The position numbers and the translations under genes are program-made. Positions 42,156 through 51,543 of a DNA stretch of 64,000 nt are shown in pieces. The stretch comes from UBA2266 sp964406945 (GTDB lineage: Bacteria > Planctomycetota > Phycisphaerae > Sedimentisphaerales > Anaerobacaceae). The stretch's first letter is position 1, and each line of letters opens with the position of its first letter. Under the pieces are notes generated by a model, which was given only the letters and a program-made list of their open reading frames with translations, did not search any database and was not told the DNA's origin. Location: NCBI GenBank assembly GCA_964406945.1, contig CAYOTO010000002.1, forward strand, positions 1 to 64,000, written 5' to 3'.

Positions 42156-44681
42156 ATGGAGAATCGTGCAAAGATGTACGTGAAATTAATTCACTTCACA
42201 CTCGCAGCAGCGGTGTTTTGCTGCTCCCGGGCACTGCCGGCCGAGCCAACAGCACTGCATCAGCGAATGGATTCACTCCGACTGGCGATAGAAGATTTAA
42301 CCGCCTCATTCGGCGCCGATTATCCGCAGCACCGGCAGTTTCTCGCTCGCATTAACACTCTTAGAAAAGCCGGCGTGAACGACCCACCAGAAGATTTGAA
42401 AAGGCGTTTCACGGAACTGCAGCGTGAGGCTTTGCTGGCCAATCCGCTTGTCAGCGGCAACCCGATTCTCTATGTCGCACGAAGGCAGTACAAATCCGAT
42501 CACCACAATACGGCGACAATGTTCGTAACCGGTGAAATCAACACAAGCAGTTTCACGGGCGGCGGCGCACTTAAGACCGTCGATTTTGCATCCGGCCCAC
42601 GAGTAAAAACTCTTCTGGAACTCAAAGAAGGACTCATCCGCGACCCGGAAGTCCACTTTGCCGGCGAACGCATCGTCTTCGCGATGAGGAAGAACATCCG
42701 GGATGACTACCACATATACGAAATCCGCGCAGACGGTTCGGGGCTTACTCAACTGACCGCGGCCCCGGGTGTGGCCGATTTTGATCCGCTGTACCTGCCG
42801 GACGACAGCATCGTCTTTTCCTCCACCCGCGAGCCCAAATACTGTATGTGCAACCGCCACATCATGGGCAATCTCTTCCGCATGGATGCCGACGGCGCCA
42901 ACATTCACCAGATCGGCAAGAGCACCCTGCACGAAGGCCACTCCACCTTGATGCCCGACGGCAGGATTCTCTACGATCGCTGGGAATACGTTGATCGCAA
43001 TTTCGGCGACGCCCAGGGCCTCTGGACGGTCAACCCCGACGGCACCAATCATTGTGTCTACTGGGGCAATAACACCAACAGCCCCGGCGGTGTAATCGAC
43101 GCGAGAATTATCCCCGTCACTCAGCGAATTATATGCAACTTCACCTCCTGTCACGACCGGCCCTGGGGCGCGCTTGCAATAGTGGACCGCCGCCTCGGCG
43201 TGGATGGAAAAGAACCGGTCGTAAGAACCTGGCCGGCCGCGGCGCTAAACCGCGTCGGCAGGGGCAATTATGACCAGTTTAAGGGCGTCAATCCCAAATA
43301 CGAAGACCCTTACCCGCTCAGCGACAAGTATTTTCTGTGCTCTCGAATGACCGGCGGGGGCGAGCAAACGGGCATTTATCTGCTCGACGTGTTCGGCAAC
43401 GAAATCCTCCTTCACACCGACGGCCCCGGATGCTTCGATCCGATGCCGCTAACCCCTAAGCCGCGCCCCATGAACATGCCCCCTAAACGCGATTATCAAA
43501 ACAGCATCGGATACTTCTATGTCGCCAATGTGTACGAAGGCACACACATGGAAGGCGTCGAGTCCGGCTCCGTAAAGTACCTCCGCGTCGTGGAATCTCC
43601 CGAGAAACGCTTCTGGACTCACGCCCAATGGGGCGGCCAGGGCGTCCACTGTCCGGCTATGAACTGGCACAGCTTCGAAAACAAGCGGATCCTCGGCACC
43701 GTTCCGGTCGAAAAAGACGGCTCGGCATATTTCGAAGTTCCGTCCGACAAGTTCATTTACTTCCAGTTGCTCGATGAGAACAAGATGATGGTCCAGTCCA
43801 TGCGCAGCGGCACCATTGTGCAGTCAGGAGAAGTCGCCGGTTGCACGGGCTGCCATGATGAACGCCGAACCGCGCCGTCCGGTCTTGGCGACAAAATGCC
43901 GCTGGCAATGCAGAGACCACCCAGCAAACTCGACGGTTGGTACGGTCCGCCCAGACTTTTCAATTATATGGAAGAGGTCCAGCCGGTATTCGACCGGCAT
44001 TGCGTACGATGCCACGACTACGGCAAGGAAGCCGGCAAAAAACTGAATCTGGCCGCGGACAGGACCAACACCTTCAACACAAGCTACAACGAACTCTGGC
44101 GCAAAAAGTATATCGCAGCCATCGGAGCGGGCACGCACCGAATCCAGCAGGCTCGGAGCTGGGGCTCCCACGCAAGCCGCCTCGCGAAGATCGTCATGCA
44201 GGGCCATAAGGATGTCCAACTCAGTACCGAGGAACGCCAGCGCATAGTAACATGGATAGATATAAACGGCCCGTACTATCCGAGATACGACTGCGCCTAT
44301 CCGGACAATCTCACGGGCCGCTCGCCCCTCAACAACGAACAGATTGCCCGCCTTTCGGAACTGACGGGTGTGAACTTCAAGGTAAACGCCAACCACAATC
44401 GCAATTCCGGACCCAAGATCAGCTTCGACAGGCCGAACTTGAGTCCCTGTCTGAGCAAGTTTTCGGATCCGAACGATCCGGCCTGCATCGAAGCTCTCGA
44501 CATAATCGAGGCCGGCGCAGGTATGCTCGCGCAAAAGCCCAGAGCCGATATGCGCGGTTTCCGACCGTGCCCTACAGACCGGCAGCTACAGCGCAAATAC
44601 GTCCGAAGGCAAAAAATAGAAATGCAAAACCGAGAGGCTATTCGCAAAGGCCAAAAGAAATACGACAGCATTTCACAATAA
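42156..44681 (+). CDS. Hydrazine-synthase-alpha-like dihaem cytochrome with TolB-type propeller
   Basis: About 841 residues, exported (MYVKLIHFTLAAAVF; the ATG at 42174 is an alternative start). Residues about 170-400 form a TolB/PD40-type propeller (DPLYLPDDSIVFSSTRE, TLMPDGRILYDRWEYVD). Two CxxCH haem sites follow: GCTGCHDERR near residue 560 and CVRCHDYGKEAG near 616. The layout resembles the alpha subunit of hydrazine synthase and the widespread HZS_alpha-like proteins of Planctomycetota and relatives. No beta or gamma subunits are nearby, so anammox activity is not implied. It is probably a periplasmic redox protein acting with the polysaccharide genes around it. GH43-type gene follows by 31 bases. 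Confidence 0.85.
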   Translation: MENRAKMYVKLIHFTLAAAVFCCSRALPAEPTALHQRMDSLRLAIEDLTASFGADYPQHRQFLARINTLRKAGVNDPPEDLKRRFTELQREALLANPLVSGNPILYVARRQYKSDHHNTATMFVTGEINTSSFTGGGALKTVDFASGPRVKTLLELKEGLIRDPEVHFAGERIVFAMRKNIRDDYHIYEIRADGSGLTQLTAAPGVADFDPLYLPDDSIVFSSTREPKYCMCNRHIMGNLFRMDADGANIHQIGKSTLHEGHSTLMPDGRILYDRWEYVDRNFGDAQGLWTVNPDGTNHCVYWGNNTNSPGGVIDARIIPVTQRIICNFTSCHDRPWGALAIVDRRLGVDGKEPVVRTWPAAALNRVGRGNYDQFKGVNPKYEDPYPLSDKYFLCSRMTGGGEQTGIYLLDVFGNEILLHTDGPGCFDPMPLTPKPRPMNMPPKRDYQNSIGYFYVANVYEGTHMEGVESGSVKYLRVVESPEKRFWTHAQWGGQGVHCPAMNWHSFENKRILGTVPVEKDGSAYFEVPSDKFIYFQLLDENKMMVQSMRSGTIVQSGEVAGCTGCHDERRTAPSGLGDKMPLAMQRPPSKLDGWYGPPRLFNYMEEVQPVFDRHCVRCHDYGKEAGKKLNLAADRTNTFNTSYNELWRKKYIAAIGAGTHRIQQARSWGSHASRLAKIVMQGHKDVQLSTEERQRIVTWIDINGPYYPRYDCAYPDNLTGRSPLNNEQIARLSELTGVNFKVNANHNRNSGPKISFDRPNLSPCLSKFSDPNDPACIEALDIIEAGAGMLAQKPRADMRGFRPCPTDRQLQRKYVRRQKIEMQNREAIRKGQKKYDSISQ

Positions 44682-44712
44682 CACCGCACACCCGTTCAAT
44701 CAGGAAACGGAT

Positions 44713-45648
44713 ATGAACAACAGACTTCGCTTGATAACAGTTCTTCTTTGCTTAGTGGTGTTTGCCGCGATACCGATTCGCGCAAATGACAAATGTTACC
44801 TTTTCACCTCGTTCAGGGGAAACGGCGAGGACGGCCTGCACCTGGCGTACAGCCATGACGGGTACTCATGGACCGATTTGAACCGCGTATTTCTAAAACC
44901 ACTGGTCGGCAAAAGCAAACTCATGCGAGATCCCTGCGTAATCCAGGGCCCCGACGGCAAGTACCACATGGTTTGGACCGCCGGCTGGTGGGAAAAGGGC
45001 ATAGGCTACGCAAATTCCAAGAACTTCCTGGATTGGTCGCAGCAGAAGTATATCGAAGTCATGGCCCACGAGCCCACGGCAAAGAACTGCTGGGCGCCCG
45101 AACTATTCTACGACGCAGCGAACAAGCAGTACCTCATATTCTGGGCAACCACCATTCCCGGCAGATTCGCCGAAACAGAGATTAAGAACGGTGACAACAA
45201 TCACCGAATCTACTGCTGCACCACCAGAGACTTCGAGACATTCAGCCCGACATGTCTGTTTTACGACCACGGCTTCAACGTAATAGACTCCACTATCGCC
45301 CGCGACGATGATCGCTTCCTCATGTTTCTCAAAGACGAAACCCGCCACCCTCCTCAAAAAAACATCCGCCTGGCAACCGCCGACAAGCCCACCGGTCCCT
45401 GGTCGCCCCCATCGGAGCCCATAACCGGCGACTACTGGGCCGAAGGTCCGACGACGGTCAAAATTGCCGACACCTGGTTCGTCTACTTTGACAAATACCG
45501 CAAACACAACTACGGCCTGATAATCTCAAAAGACCTGAAAAACTGGGAAGATGTTTCCCAAAAGCTGGTCTTTCCGGAGGGGTCTCGCCACGGCACCGTA
45601 ATAGAGGTTCCCAACAAACTGCTGGAAAACCTCAGCAGAGCTGAGTAG
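44713..45648 (+). CDS. Secreted GH43-type five-bladed propeller protein
   Basis: A 311-residue exported protein (signal peptide ends near PIRAN). The GH43/GH-F clan pattern is visible: RDPCVIQGPDGKYHMVW with the catalytic-base Asp, NCWAPELFYD with the WAPE block, DSTIARDDDRFLMF with the middle acid, and AEGPTTVKI with the likely acid Glu. The likely activity is on arabinan, xylan or a galactan; the substrate cannot be read from the sequence. AGGAAACGG precedes the ATG. It follows the HzsA-like gene by 31 bases and is probably in its operon. Confidence 0.85.
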   Translation: MNNRLRLITVLLCLVVFAAIPIRANDKCYLFTSFRGNGEDGLHLAYSHDGYSWTDLNRVFLKPLVGKSKLMRDPCVIQGPDGKYHMVWTAGWWEKGIGYANSKNFLDWSQQKYIEVMAHEPTAKNCWAPELFYDAANKQYLIFWATTIPGRFAETEIKNGDNNHRIYCCTTRDFETFSPTCLFYDHGFNVIDSTIARDDDRFLMFLKDETRHPPQKNIRLATADKPTGPWSPPSEPITGDYWAEGPTTVKIADTWFVYFDKYRKHNYGLIISKDLKNWEDVSQKLVFPEGSRHGTVIEVPNKLLENLSRAE

Positions 45649-45686
45649 CTTTCGCCGACGGCCCGCGCTGCACCGGGCGTTTTCAA

Positions 45687-47363
45687 TCAATATCCAGCGG
45701 CTGCGCCGTTGCGTCTCGGATCGGCTGCGCCCTTCAACAGACCTGTTTCAGGATCGATTATTACCCCCTGGGCGTTGCCTATTCTTCTGGTTTCCACGAG
45801 TTCATGGCCCATTGCCGCCAGTTTTTCGGCGGTAGAATCGGTGAAAGATCTAGTTTCGTATTTAACCTCATCCGGCAGCCATTGGTGATGAAAACGCCCT
45901 GCGCCGACAGCCCCGGCTATGTTCATTTCATGGTCAATCACGTTGGAGATGCACTGCAGCACGGTCGTGATGATGGTCGGCCCGCCCGGCGTACCAATCA
46001 CCATAAAATTCCTGCCGTTCCTGGTAACTATCGTCGGGGTCATCGAACTGAGCATCCGCTTGTTCGGCTCGATCGAATTTGCCGTCCCGTAAACAAGCCC
46101 CGCGGTATTCGGCACACCGGTCTTGGCGCTGAAATCCCCCATCTCGTTGTTCAGCAGAAAACCCGCCCCCTCGACCACCAGGTAGCTGCCGTAGCTGCGT
46201 TCAAGCGTAGTCGTCACAGAAACCGCCATACCGTCCCTGTCGACTACCGAGAAATGCGTCGTTTCACTGCTTTCGTAGGCAAACTCATCCACATCGCCGG
46301 CCCGTATGTCGGCGCTCGACGTGGCCTTATCGATCTGTATATCCGAGCCTCGCATCCGTGCGTACTTCTTGGAAGTCAGCACCTCCTGCGGCACATCAAA
46401 AAAGTCCGGGTCCGCCATGTGCCGGGCGCGGTCCGCAAAGACGCGCCTCTCGACCTCGATCATAAGATGAACTGTCTCCGGCGTATTGTGCCCGAGTCTT
46501 CCCAGATCGTACCGCTCGAGCATATTGAGCATTTCAACCAGGCTTATCCCTCCCGAACTGGGCGGCGACATGGAAACGATGCCGTACCCGCGGTAATTGC
46601 CCCTGATCGGCTCCCGCTCTACGCATTCGTAACCGGCCAGATCCGCATGCGTAATTATCCCGCCGTACTTCTCCATGGTCGCTACAAACAGGTCCGCAAC
46701 GCGCCCCTTATAAAAGCCGTCGCGTCCGTCTTCGGCGATGGCCCTCAATGTCTTGGCAAGGTCTTGCTGGATCCACCTTTCACCCGCTTCGTACCGCGAA
46801 CCGTCCGGCTTGTTGAAGACCTCATTCGAGGATTCGAACATTTTGAATATTTCACCGCCCATCGGTTCGTCCAGGATATAACCTTTCTCTGCAAGACGAA
46901 TCGCCGGCGCCAGTACTTTTCGCCGCCGCATGGTCCCGTATTTCTCAAGCGCGTAGAGAGTACCGGCCACCGTCCCGGGCACCCCGACCGCCAGCGCCCC
47001 GTCTCTGGTCAGCTTAATAATCACATCGCCGTTCTCATCCAGGTACATATCGCGATGAGCTTTGCCGGGGGCCTTCTCCCGATAGTCTATTGCTGTTGCC
47101 CGGCCGTCGTTTCTGCGCATAACCATGAATCCGCCACCGCCGACGTTGCCTGCTTCCGGCAGTACAACCGCAAGCGCATAGGAAACCGCCACAGCCGCAT
47201 CCACCGCATTGCCGCCGTCCTTCAATATCTCTACCCCCGCCTCACTCGCCAGCCTGTGCCCGCTGACCACGATTCCATTGCGATAACCGTCCGCACCGCA
47301 CGCCGCAGCGGCAACAGCCCCCAAAACAAGCAATACGACTAATCTGGCGAAAGTTTCATTCAT
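45687..47363 (-). CDS. ggt: Gamma-glutamyltransferase
   Basis: About 558 residues, exported (signal peptide MNETFARLVVLLVLGAVAAA). It would split gamma-glutamyl compounds such as glutathione in the periplasm. The proenzyme cuts itself before the catalytic Thr in TTHFSVVDRDGMAVSV near residue 366. Other family blocks are present: GIVVSGHRLASEAGVEIL, GNVGGGGFMVM, SSMTPTIV and GTPGGPTIITTVLQ. ATG 47363 follows GGAG by 6 bases and starts the signal peptide, so it is better than the ATG at 47399. The family length of 550-590 residues fits. Confidence 0.95.
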   Translation of the reverse strand: MNETFARLVVLLVLGAVAAAACGADGYRNGIVVSGHRLASEAGVEILKDGGNAVDAAVAVSYALAVVLPEAGNVGGGGFMVMRRNDGRATAIDYREKAPGKAHRDMYLDENGDVIIKLTRDGALAVGVPGTVAGTLYALEKYGTMRRRKVLAPAIRLAEKGYILDEPMGGEIFKMFESSNEVFNKPDGSRYEAGERWIQQDLAKTLRAIAEDGRDGFYKGRVADLFVATMEKYGGIITHADLAGYECVEREPIRGNYRGYGIVSMSPPSSGGISLVEMLNMLERYDLGRLGHNTPETVHLMIEVERRVFADRARHMADPDFFDVPQEVLTSKKYARMRGSDIQIDKATSSADIRAGDVDEFAYESSETTHFSVVDRDGMAVSVTTTLERSYGSYLVVEGAGFLLNNEMGDFSAKTGVPNTAGLVYGTANSIEPNKRMLSSMTPTIVTRNGRNFMVIGTPGGPTIITTVLQCISNVIDHEMNIAGAVGAGRFHHQWLPDEVKYETRSFTDSTAEKLAAMGHELVETRRIGNAQGVIIDPETGLLKGAADPRRNGAAAGY

Positions 47364-47407
47364 AGTTGACTCCGTGAAAATCAGAACAAAACGCGTCATG
47401 AAGGCAA

Positions 47408-47436
47408 ATTTTAACGAAAAACAAGCCGCCTAACAA
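47408..47436 (-). promoter_or_regulatory. Promoter for ggt
   Basis: On the reverse strand, TTGTTA (47431-47436), 17 bases, TAAAAT (47408-47413), about 45 bases before ATG 47363. Confidence 0.55.
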
Positions 47437-47537
47437 GTTCTCCCACCGCAGCGACACACCCGGAGAAGGGCTTGACCGGACTCTAGACCGCCGGGTAAGC
47501 TAACTGTATCCGAACGAACTCTCTTTGGAGATTCAAT

Positions 47538-48929
47538 ATGGCAGCGCCAAACAGTCCCAGGCTCCTCATCGCGGTTTCAATGCTGCTGACTCATTTATGT
47601 GTTACTTTTTGCGGCGCGGGCCTGCGCGGCGGCGCTGCAAAGACCGACATTACGCCGCCGGTCGGAGTCTGGCTCAGCGGATACGGTTTTCGCGACAAAC
47701 CCAGCGACGCCGTCGCCGATCCCCTCCACGCGCGAACGCTTGTTCTTCACGACGGCCGCACCTCAATAGCCCTGATTTCCTGCGATCTGCTCTGGGTACC
47801 CCTGGAGATCACCAACCGGGTCCGTTCGAGTATCGCCGAGCAAACCGGTATTCCGCGAGACCATGTTCTTATCTGTGGCACCCATACCCACTTCGGCCCG
47901 AAGACTTTCGACAAAACCTCAATAGGTCCCAGGGTTGCCGCTAACGCGGTAAATCTCGAATATGTCAGAGCACTGGAGAATAAAATCGTCGAGTCAGCGA
48001 TTCGAGCGCACGAGAAGCTCACACCCGTAACTGTCGGCGCATCAAGAGGTTATCTGCCAGACGTTGTTTTCAACCGCAGGCCCGTAAGACCGGATGGATC
48101 GGTAAAGACAACATTCTCACTTAGCGCCGATACTGTAGCGACGCGCGAGATTGCAACCGATCCGAACGGCTTTACCGTCGTGAACTTTGCCGCTCCGGAC
48201 AATTCACCAGAGCTGATTTTCGGCCCGGTCGATCCGGACGTTTGGGCGCTGGCGGTGAAAAACAAACGCGGACAAACCGTCGGCTCTCTCGTTAACTACG
48301 CTTGCCATGCAGTGAGTGGCAGCCGCCATCCGGATTGGTCCTATGCAATATCGGCGGATTTCCCGGGCGTTGCCTCCGCAGCGATTGAATCGCGGTGGGG
48401 CGGGATAAGCCTCTTCACCGCCGGAACCTGCGGAGATATAGTACCTCTGACCCGAGGCAGGGATTCCCGTCCCGGCATAGGCAAAGCAGTGGCCGCCGAA
48501 GTTCTCGAACAACTCCGCAATATCCAGACCGTCTCGGACATCTCTCTGGACGCAGCCTGCAGGAGAATCGACCTGCCCCTCAAAAGCTCTCTTCCGTCCA
48601 ATCGCATCATAGATGCAGACGGCCAAAAAGAGAGATTAACGACTGAAATCCAGGTCCTTCGCGTCGGCCGAACTTATATTCTGGGATTGCCGGGCGAAAT
48701 CCTGGTCGAGATCGGACTGCAAATAAAGAAAGTAGCGGGGGTGGATAATCTTATCATCATATCGCTGGCCAACGACGCCTGCGGATACGTCTGCACACGC
48801 CGGGCCTATTCGCAGGGCGGCTACGAACCGGGGCAGGGCACCAATCTGGCGCCCGGAGCCGGCGAAATCATGCTCGATCAATCGCTGGACTTGATTCATA
48901 AGGTCGCAATAGCCGCCAAGCCTCAGTAG
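47538..48929 (+). CDS. Secreted neutral/alkaline ceramidase-like protein
   Basis: A 463-residue exported protein (signal peptide to about FCGAG). The start resembles the N-terminal domain of neutral/alkaline ceramidases: GAAKTDITPPVGVWLSGYG, then SCDLLWVP and the metal-site block ICGTHTHFGPKTF. Later blocks are NYACHAVSG and GTCGDIVPL. In Planctomycetota such proteins are common and rarely have a proven lipid substrate, so hydrolase activity on ceramide is only one possibility. GGAG lies 7 bases before the ATG. The gene is divergent from ggt and convergent with the lyase gene that follows. Confidence 0.85.
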   Translation: MAAPNSPRLLIAVSMLLTHLCVTFCGAGLRGGAAKTDITPPVGVWLSGYGFRDKPSDAVADPLHARTLVLHDGRTSIALISCDLLWVPLEITNRVRSSIAEQTGIPRDHVLICGTHTHFGPKTFDKTSIGPRVAANAVNLEYVRALENKIVESAIRAHEKLTPVTVGASRGYLPDVVFNRRPVRPDGSVKTTFSLSADTVATREIATDPNGFTVVNFAAPDNSPELIFGPVDPDVWALAVKNKRGQTVGSLVNYACHAVSGSRHPDWSYAISADFPGVASAAIESRWGGISLFTAGTCGDIVPLTRGRDSRPGIGKAVAAEVLEQLRNIQTVSDISLDAACRRIDLPLKSSLPSNRIIDADGQKERLTTEIQVLRVGRTYILGLPGEILVEIGLQIKKVAGVDNLIIISLANDACGYVCTRRAYSQGGYEPGQGTNLAPGAGEIMLDQSLDLIHKVAIAAKPQ

Positions 48930-48956
48930 AACTGCTTTCTCTCGTTCGGATAGGAG

Positions 48957-51329
48957 CTATCTCTTGCCCATTCTGACAATAACGGCGTCGCGATTTTGAT
49001 TGTAAGAAGCATCCACAGTCTGTCCGTTCACACTTACTGCTCGCGGCCTCTTGCTCACCGACAGCGCAACATTCAGCACATCCTGTCCGCACAATTCGAT
49101 GTCCATCATCCCCGATGAATCAACAGCAAATGTCGTGTAGACTTTGGACAGTGAATCCAGCACCACCTTATCGTCCTTGCGAAGATAACTGCAGCACGCC
49201 GCAAAATACCTGTGCACCGAGCCGGGCTCATCCGGCGAGCCAACGGGCCTCTGAATCGCGAACAGATACGCATCCGTTTCCCATCCGGCGATTGTATTGC
49301 AACTGTTCCGGTGCATCTTCCTGCCGTCCGCCCTGAGATTCTGGTAAATGTCAGTCACATTCACGCCGTCGGTGATTCGAACGCCAATCGCCTCGTTTGC
49401 CTCCAGAAGCGTCAGCTTAATTGCGGACTCGGAGCCGTCGCGGCCGAGCGGCAGCAGGGCGGTTATAAACTTCTGCTCACGGACCGATTTGCCGTCCGAT
49501 AGCGACAAATACGTAACCTGGGTATCCGGATCGTGATCTCTAAGTCCTTTCTTCTCCGCGACTTGCAACCCCGCCGGATAAAGCGATTTAACCAGGACCG
49601 CGGCCTCCTCGCCGTTTTCAATTCTTATCGAGTTGCCGTCCTTATCGTACCCGCCGTCGTAATGCAGCAGCCATTCCAGGACGCCCGCCTCGTGTGTTCG
49701 CACGTCATCGAAAATCAGTATTACATCGCCGACCCACAGAAAATGGCGATAATTCCTGCTGAACTTCCAGGAAGTCGGCCCCGTCGCATCCGCCATCACA
49801 TACTTCAGGCCCCCGGCATCGAGCAGATTGCACACCGTACCTTCGGTAACCGTGCCCCGATCGCCGGCCGCACAATCCTGTGGATTCTGCGCAACACCAT
49901 CCGTTAGAATAACATTGTGAGCCCTGCTTCGGCGATAATATGAAGTATACTCCCGCCGGCTGTACGAGCAGTTGCCCGAGTCGATCAGCAATGGCTTGCC
50001 GTTGTGAAACAGAATGAACGACCCGGCGTCCGGATGTGCGTGATTCCACGTAAAGCCCGATTTCACCGCCAGCATGGTCGCATTATCTTCCCAGCCTGAC
50101 CGCATCACGCCCCAGCCGATGTCGGAGTAGACCTCAGATTGCGGAAGATTTTCCGGCGGATCCTCCACCGGACGCGTGCAATCGTAAACCAGTGAGATCG
50201 GATCACGGGCAAGTCTGTAATCGGTTTTAGACAGATACCAGTGATACGCCTCCGAATCGAATCCGTTGGCCAGCAGCATCCGCAGCGTTCGGTCCGCACC
50301 CGCCCGCAGACTGCTGTCCCCGAAGTTCACCGAAAGAAGCGATTCCGCTGTCGGATAGCACGTATGAATAAAGAGATCTCCGCAGGTATCCAGCAGGCCG
50401 ATCTCCGCCGCCTCATTGCGCGAAAAAACGTTCGAATACGCCAGGCGGAACAGCAGATATTCCGAAAGAGCGTAGTTCGCGTAGTTCACGCTCTCGTAAA
50501 AGGCCCCTTTGCGATCGAAATTCGTGGACTTGTTTTGAAGAATGTTGCCCTCGTAGTAGAACCACTCCACAAAGGAATCGTCAATGCGTCGCGTCCATTC
50601 GTCGGCCCGCGGCTCGTCGTCCAGTATTGAAAGCGTCGCGAGTCCCGCCATGGAGACACATACACTCCACCAGTTGTGTCCCATCGAGTCCAGTGCGTGA
50701 ATCCGCTGTCCGCCCAGCAGCCAGTCATTAAGCGTGGGCAGAATCCCCAGTCTGAGCATCGAATCAGCTATCTGCTTGCGCTTGCCCGCCCCAAGAAAAT
50801 CGTAAATGCTGTCATAGGCGACAGCATAGCCGAAGCAGAACCTGGCGGTGTTCAATTCTGAATGCCACGGCGGATCGTGGTGTGCGTCGCCCGCCCACCT
50901 GCTGTATGTGCCGTAATGAAGCATCGCCTCGCGCAGCTTCCGGGCGTATTTTCGCTCGCCCGTCATTTTATATGCCAGTCCAAGCGTTCCGCCCATATCC
51001 GCCATCTGCGAACTGGGCCTGCCGTAATTGCCGTGCTGGCCGGCCCCGGATTCCGCATAATCCCTTGTAACCAGTCTGGCGTCGAGCATCCCCCGGGCGC
51101 GTTCGAGCAATTCATCCCATGCGGCCTTTGCGGCTGCATCATCCTCGATACGCTTGCGAAACTGGCCTATTCGGGCGTCCGTAAAGAACAGCATAGGCCT
51201 TTTACGGGTCGTACCGTCGGCACCGAAAACCTCCCCGCAAATCAGCATCAGGGCAAACACCGGCAAAACAAAACGCCGACTGCCGTCGCCGCTGTCTTTT
51301 CGTTCAGTATTGATGTCCGTTGAAAACAT
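48957..51329 (-). CDS. Secreted heparinase II/III-type polysaccharide lyase
   Basis: A 790-residue protein. A hydrophobic segment at about 20-37 (FVLPVFALMLICGEVF) gives export. Residues about 45-420 form an alpha/alpha-toroid (HNWWSVCVSMAGL, YESVNYANYALSEYLLFRL). Heparinase II/III-type blocks follow: HAHPDAGSFILFHNG, LLIDSGNCSY, YYRRSRAHNVILTDG. The last part is a beta-sandwich. Such enzymes cleave uronic-acid-containing glycans by beta-elimination; the exact substrate is unknown. TTAAGGAG sits 6 bases before the ATG. It lies beside the GH43-type and oxidoreductase genes, which fits a glycan-degradation locus. Confidence 0.88.
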   Translation of the reverse strand: MFSTDINTERKDSGDGSRRFVLPVFALMLICGEVFGADGTTRKRPMLFFTDARIGQFRKRIEDDAAAKAAWDELLERARGMLDARLVTRDYAESGAGQHGNYGRPSSQMADMGGTLGLAYKMTGERKYARKLREAMLHYGTYSRWAGDAHHDPPWHSELNTARFCFGYAVAYDSIYDFLGAGKRKQIADSMLRLGILPTLNDWLLGGQRIHALDSMGHNWWSVCVSMAGLATLSILDDEPRADEWTRRIDDSFVEWFYYEGNILQNKSTNFDRKGAFYESVNYANYALSEYLLFRLAYSNVFSRNEAAEIGLLDTCGDLFIHTCYPTAESLLSVNFGDSSLRAGADRTLRMLLANGFDSEAYHWYLSKTDYRLARDPISLVYDCTRPVEDPPENLPQSEVYSDIGWGVMRSGWEDNATMLAVKSGFTWNHAHPDAGSFILFHNGKPLLIDSGNCSYSRREYTSYYRRSRAHNVILTDGVAQNPQDCAAGDRGTVTEGTVCNLLDAGGLKYVMADATGPTSWKFSRNYRHFLWVGDVILIFDDVRTHEAGVLEWLLHYDGGYDKDGNSIRIENGEEAAVLVKSLYPAGLQVAEKKGLRDHDPDTQVTYLSLSDGKSVREQKFITALLPLGRDGSESAIKLTLLEANEAIGVRITDGVNVTDIYQNLRADGRKMHRNSCNTIAGWETDAYLFAIQRPVGSPDEPGSVHRYFAACCSYLRKDDKVVLDSLSKVYTTFAVDSSGMMDIELCGQDVLNVALSVSKRPRAVSVNGQTVDASYNQNRDAVIVRMGKR

Positions 51330-51436
51330 GGAATTCTCCTTAAAAGCTGCCCCATTCTAACCAAAAACAAGCGTAACGCCAGCAAAACCGCCGCTGAACG
51401 GTGGATCTGTGCTATGGATAATTCCTGGCAGAAGCG

Positions 51437-51464
51437 TTGCAGCACATATTTATATGGTTATAAT
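51437..51464 (+). promoter_or_regulatory. Promoter for the oxidoreductase-to-rfb gene run
   Basis: TTGCAG (51437-51442), 16 bases, TATAAT (51459-51464), about 80 bases before ATG 51544. The -10 is perfect and the -35 is moderate. Confidence 0.6.
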
Positions 51465-51543
51465 GATTCACTTCGGCGGCCAAGGATCCGAGTTGCCGCC
51501 GGTTACAGATTTTGAACATCAAACGATTCTTCAGGAGTCAGCA

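Noticed and set aside
45804..47342. A 512-codon open frame on the plus strand
   Set aside because: It is antisense to ggt, whose protein motifs are clear on the other strand; the His/Arg-rich product looks like a shadow.
47472..47501. A promoter TTGACC-18-TAAGCT before the ceramidase-like gene
   Set aside because: The -10 match is too weak to report as a feature.
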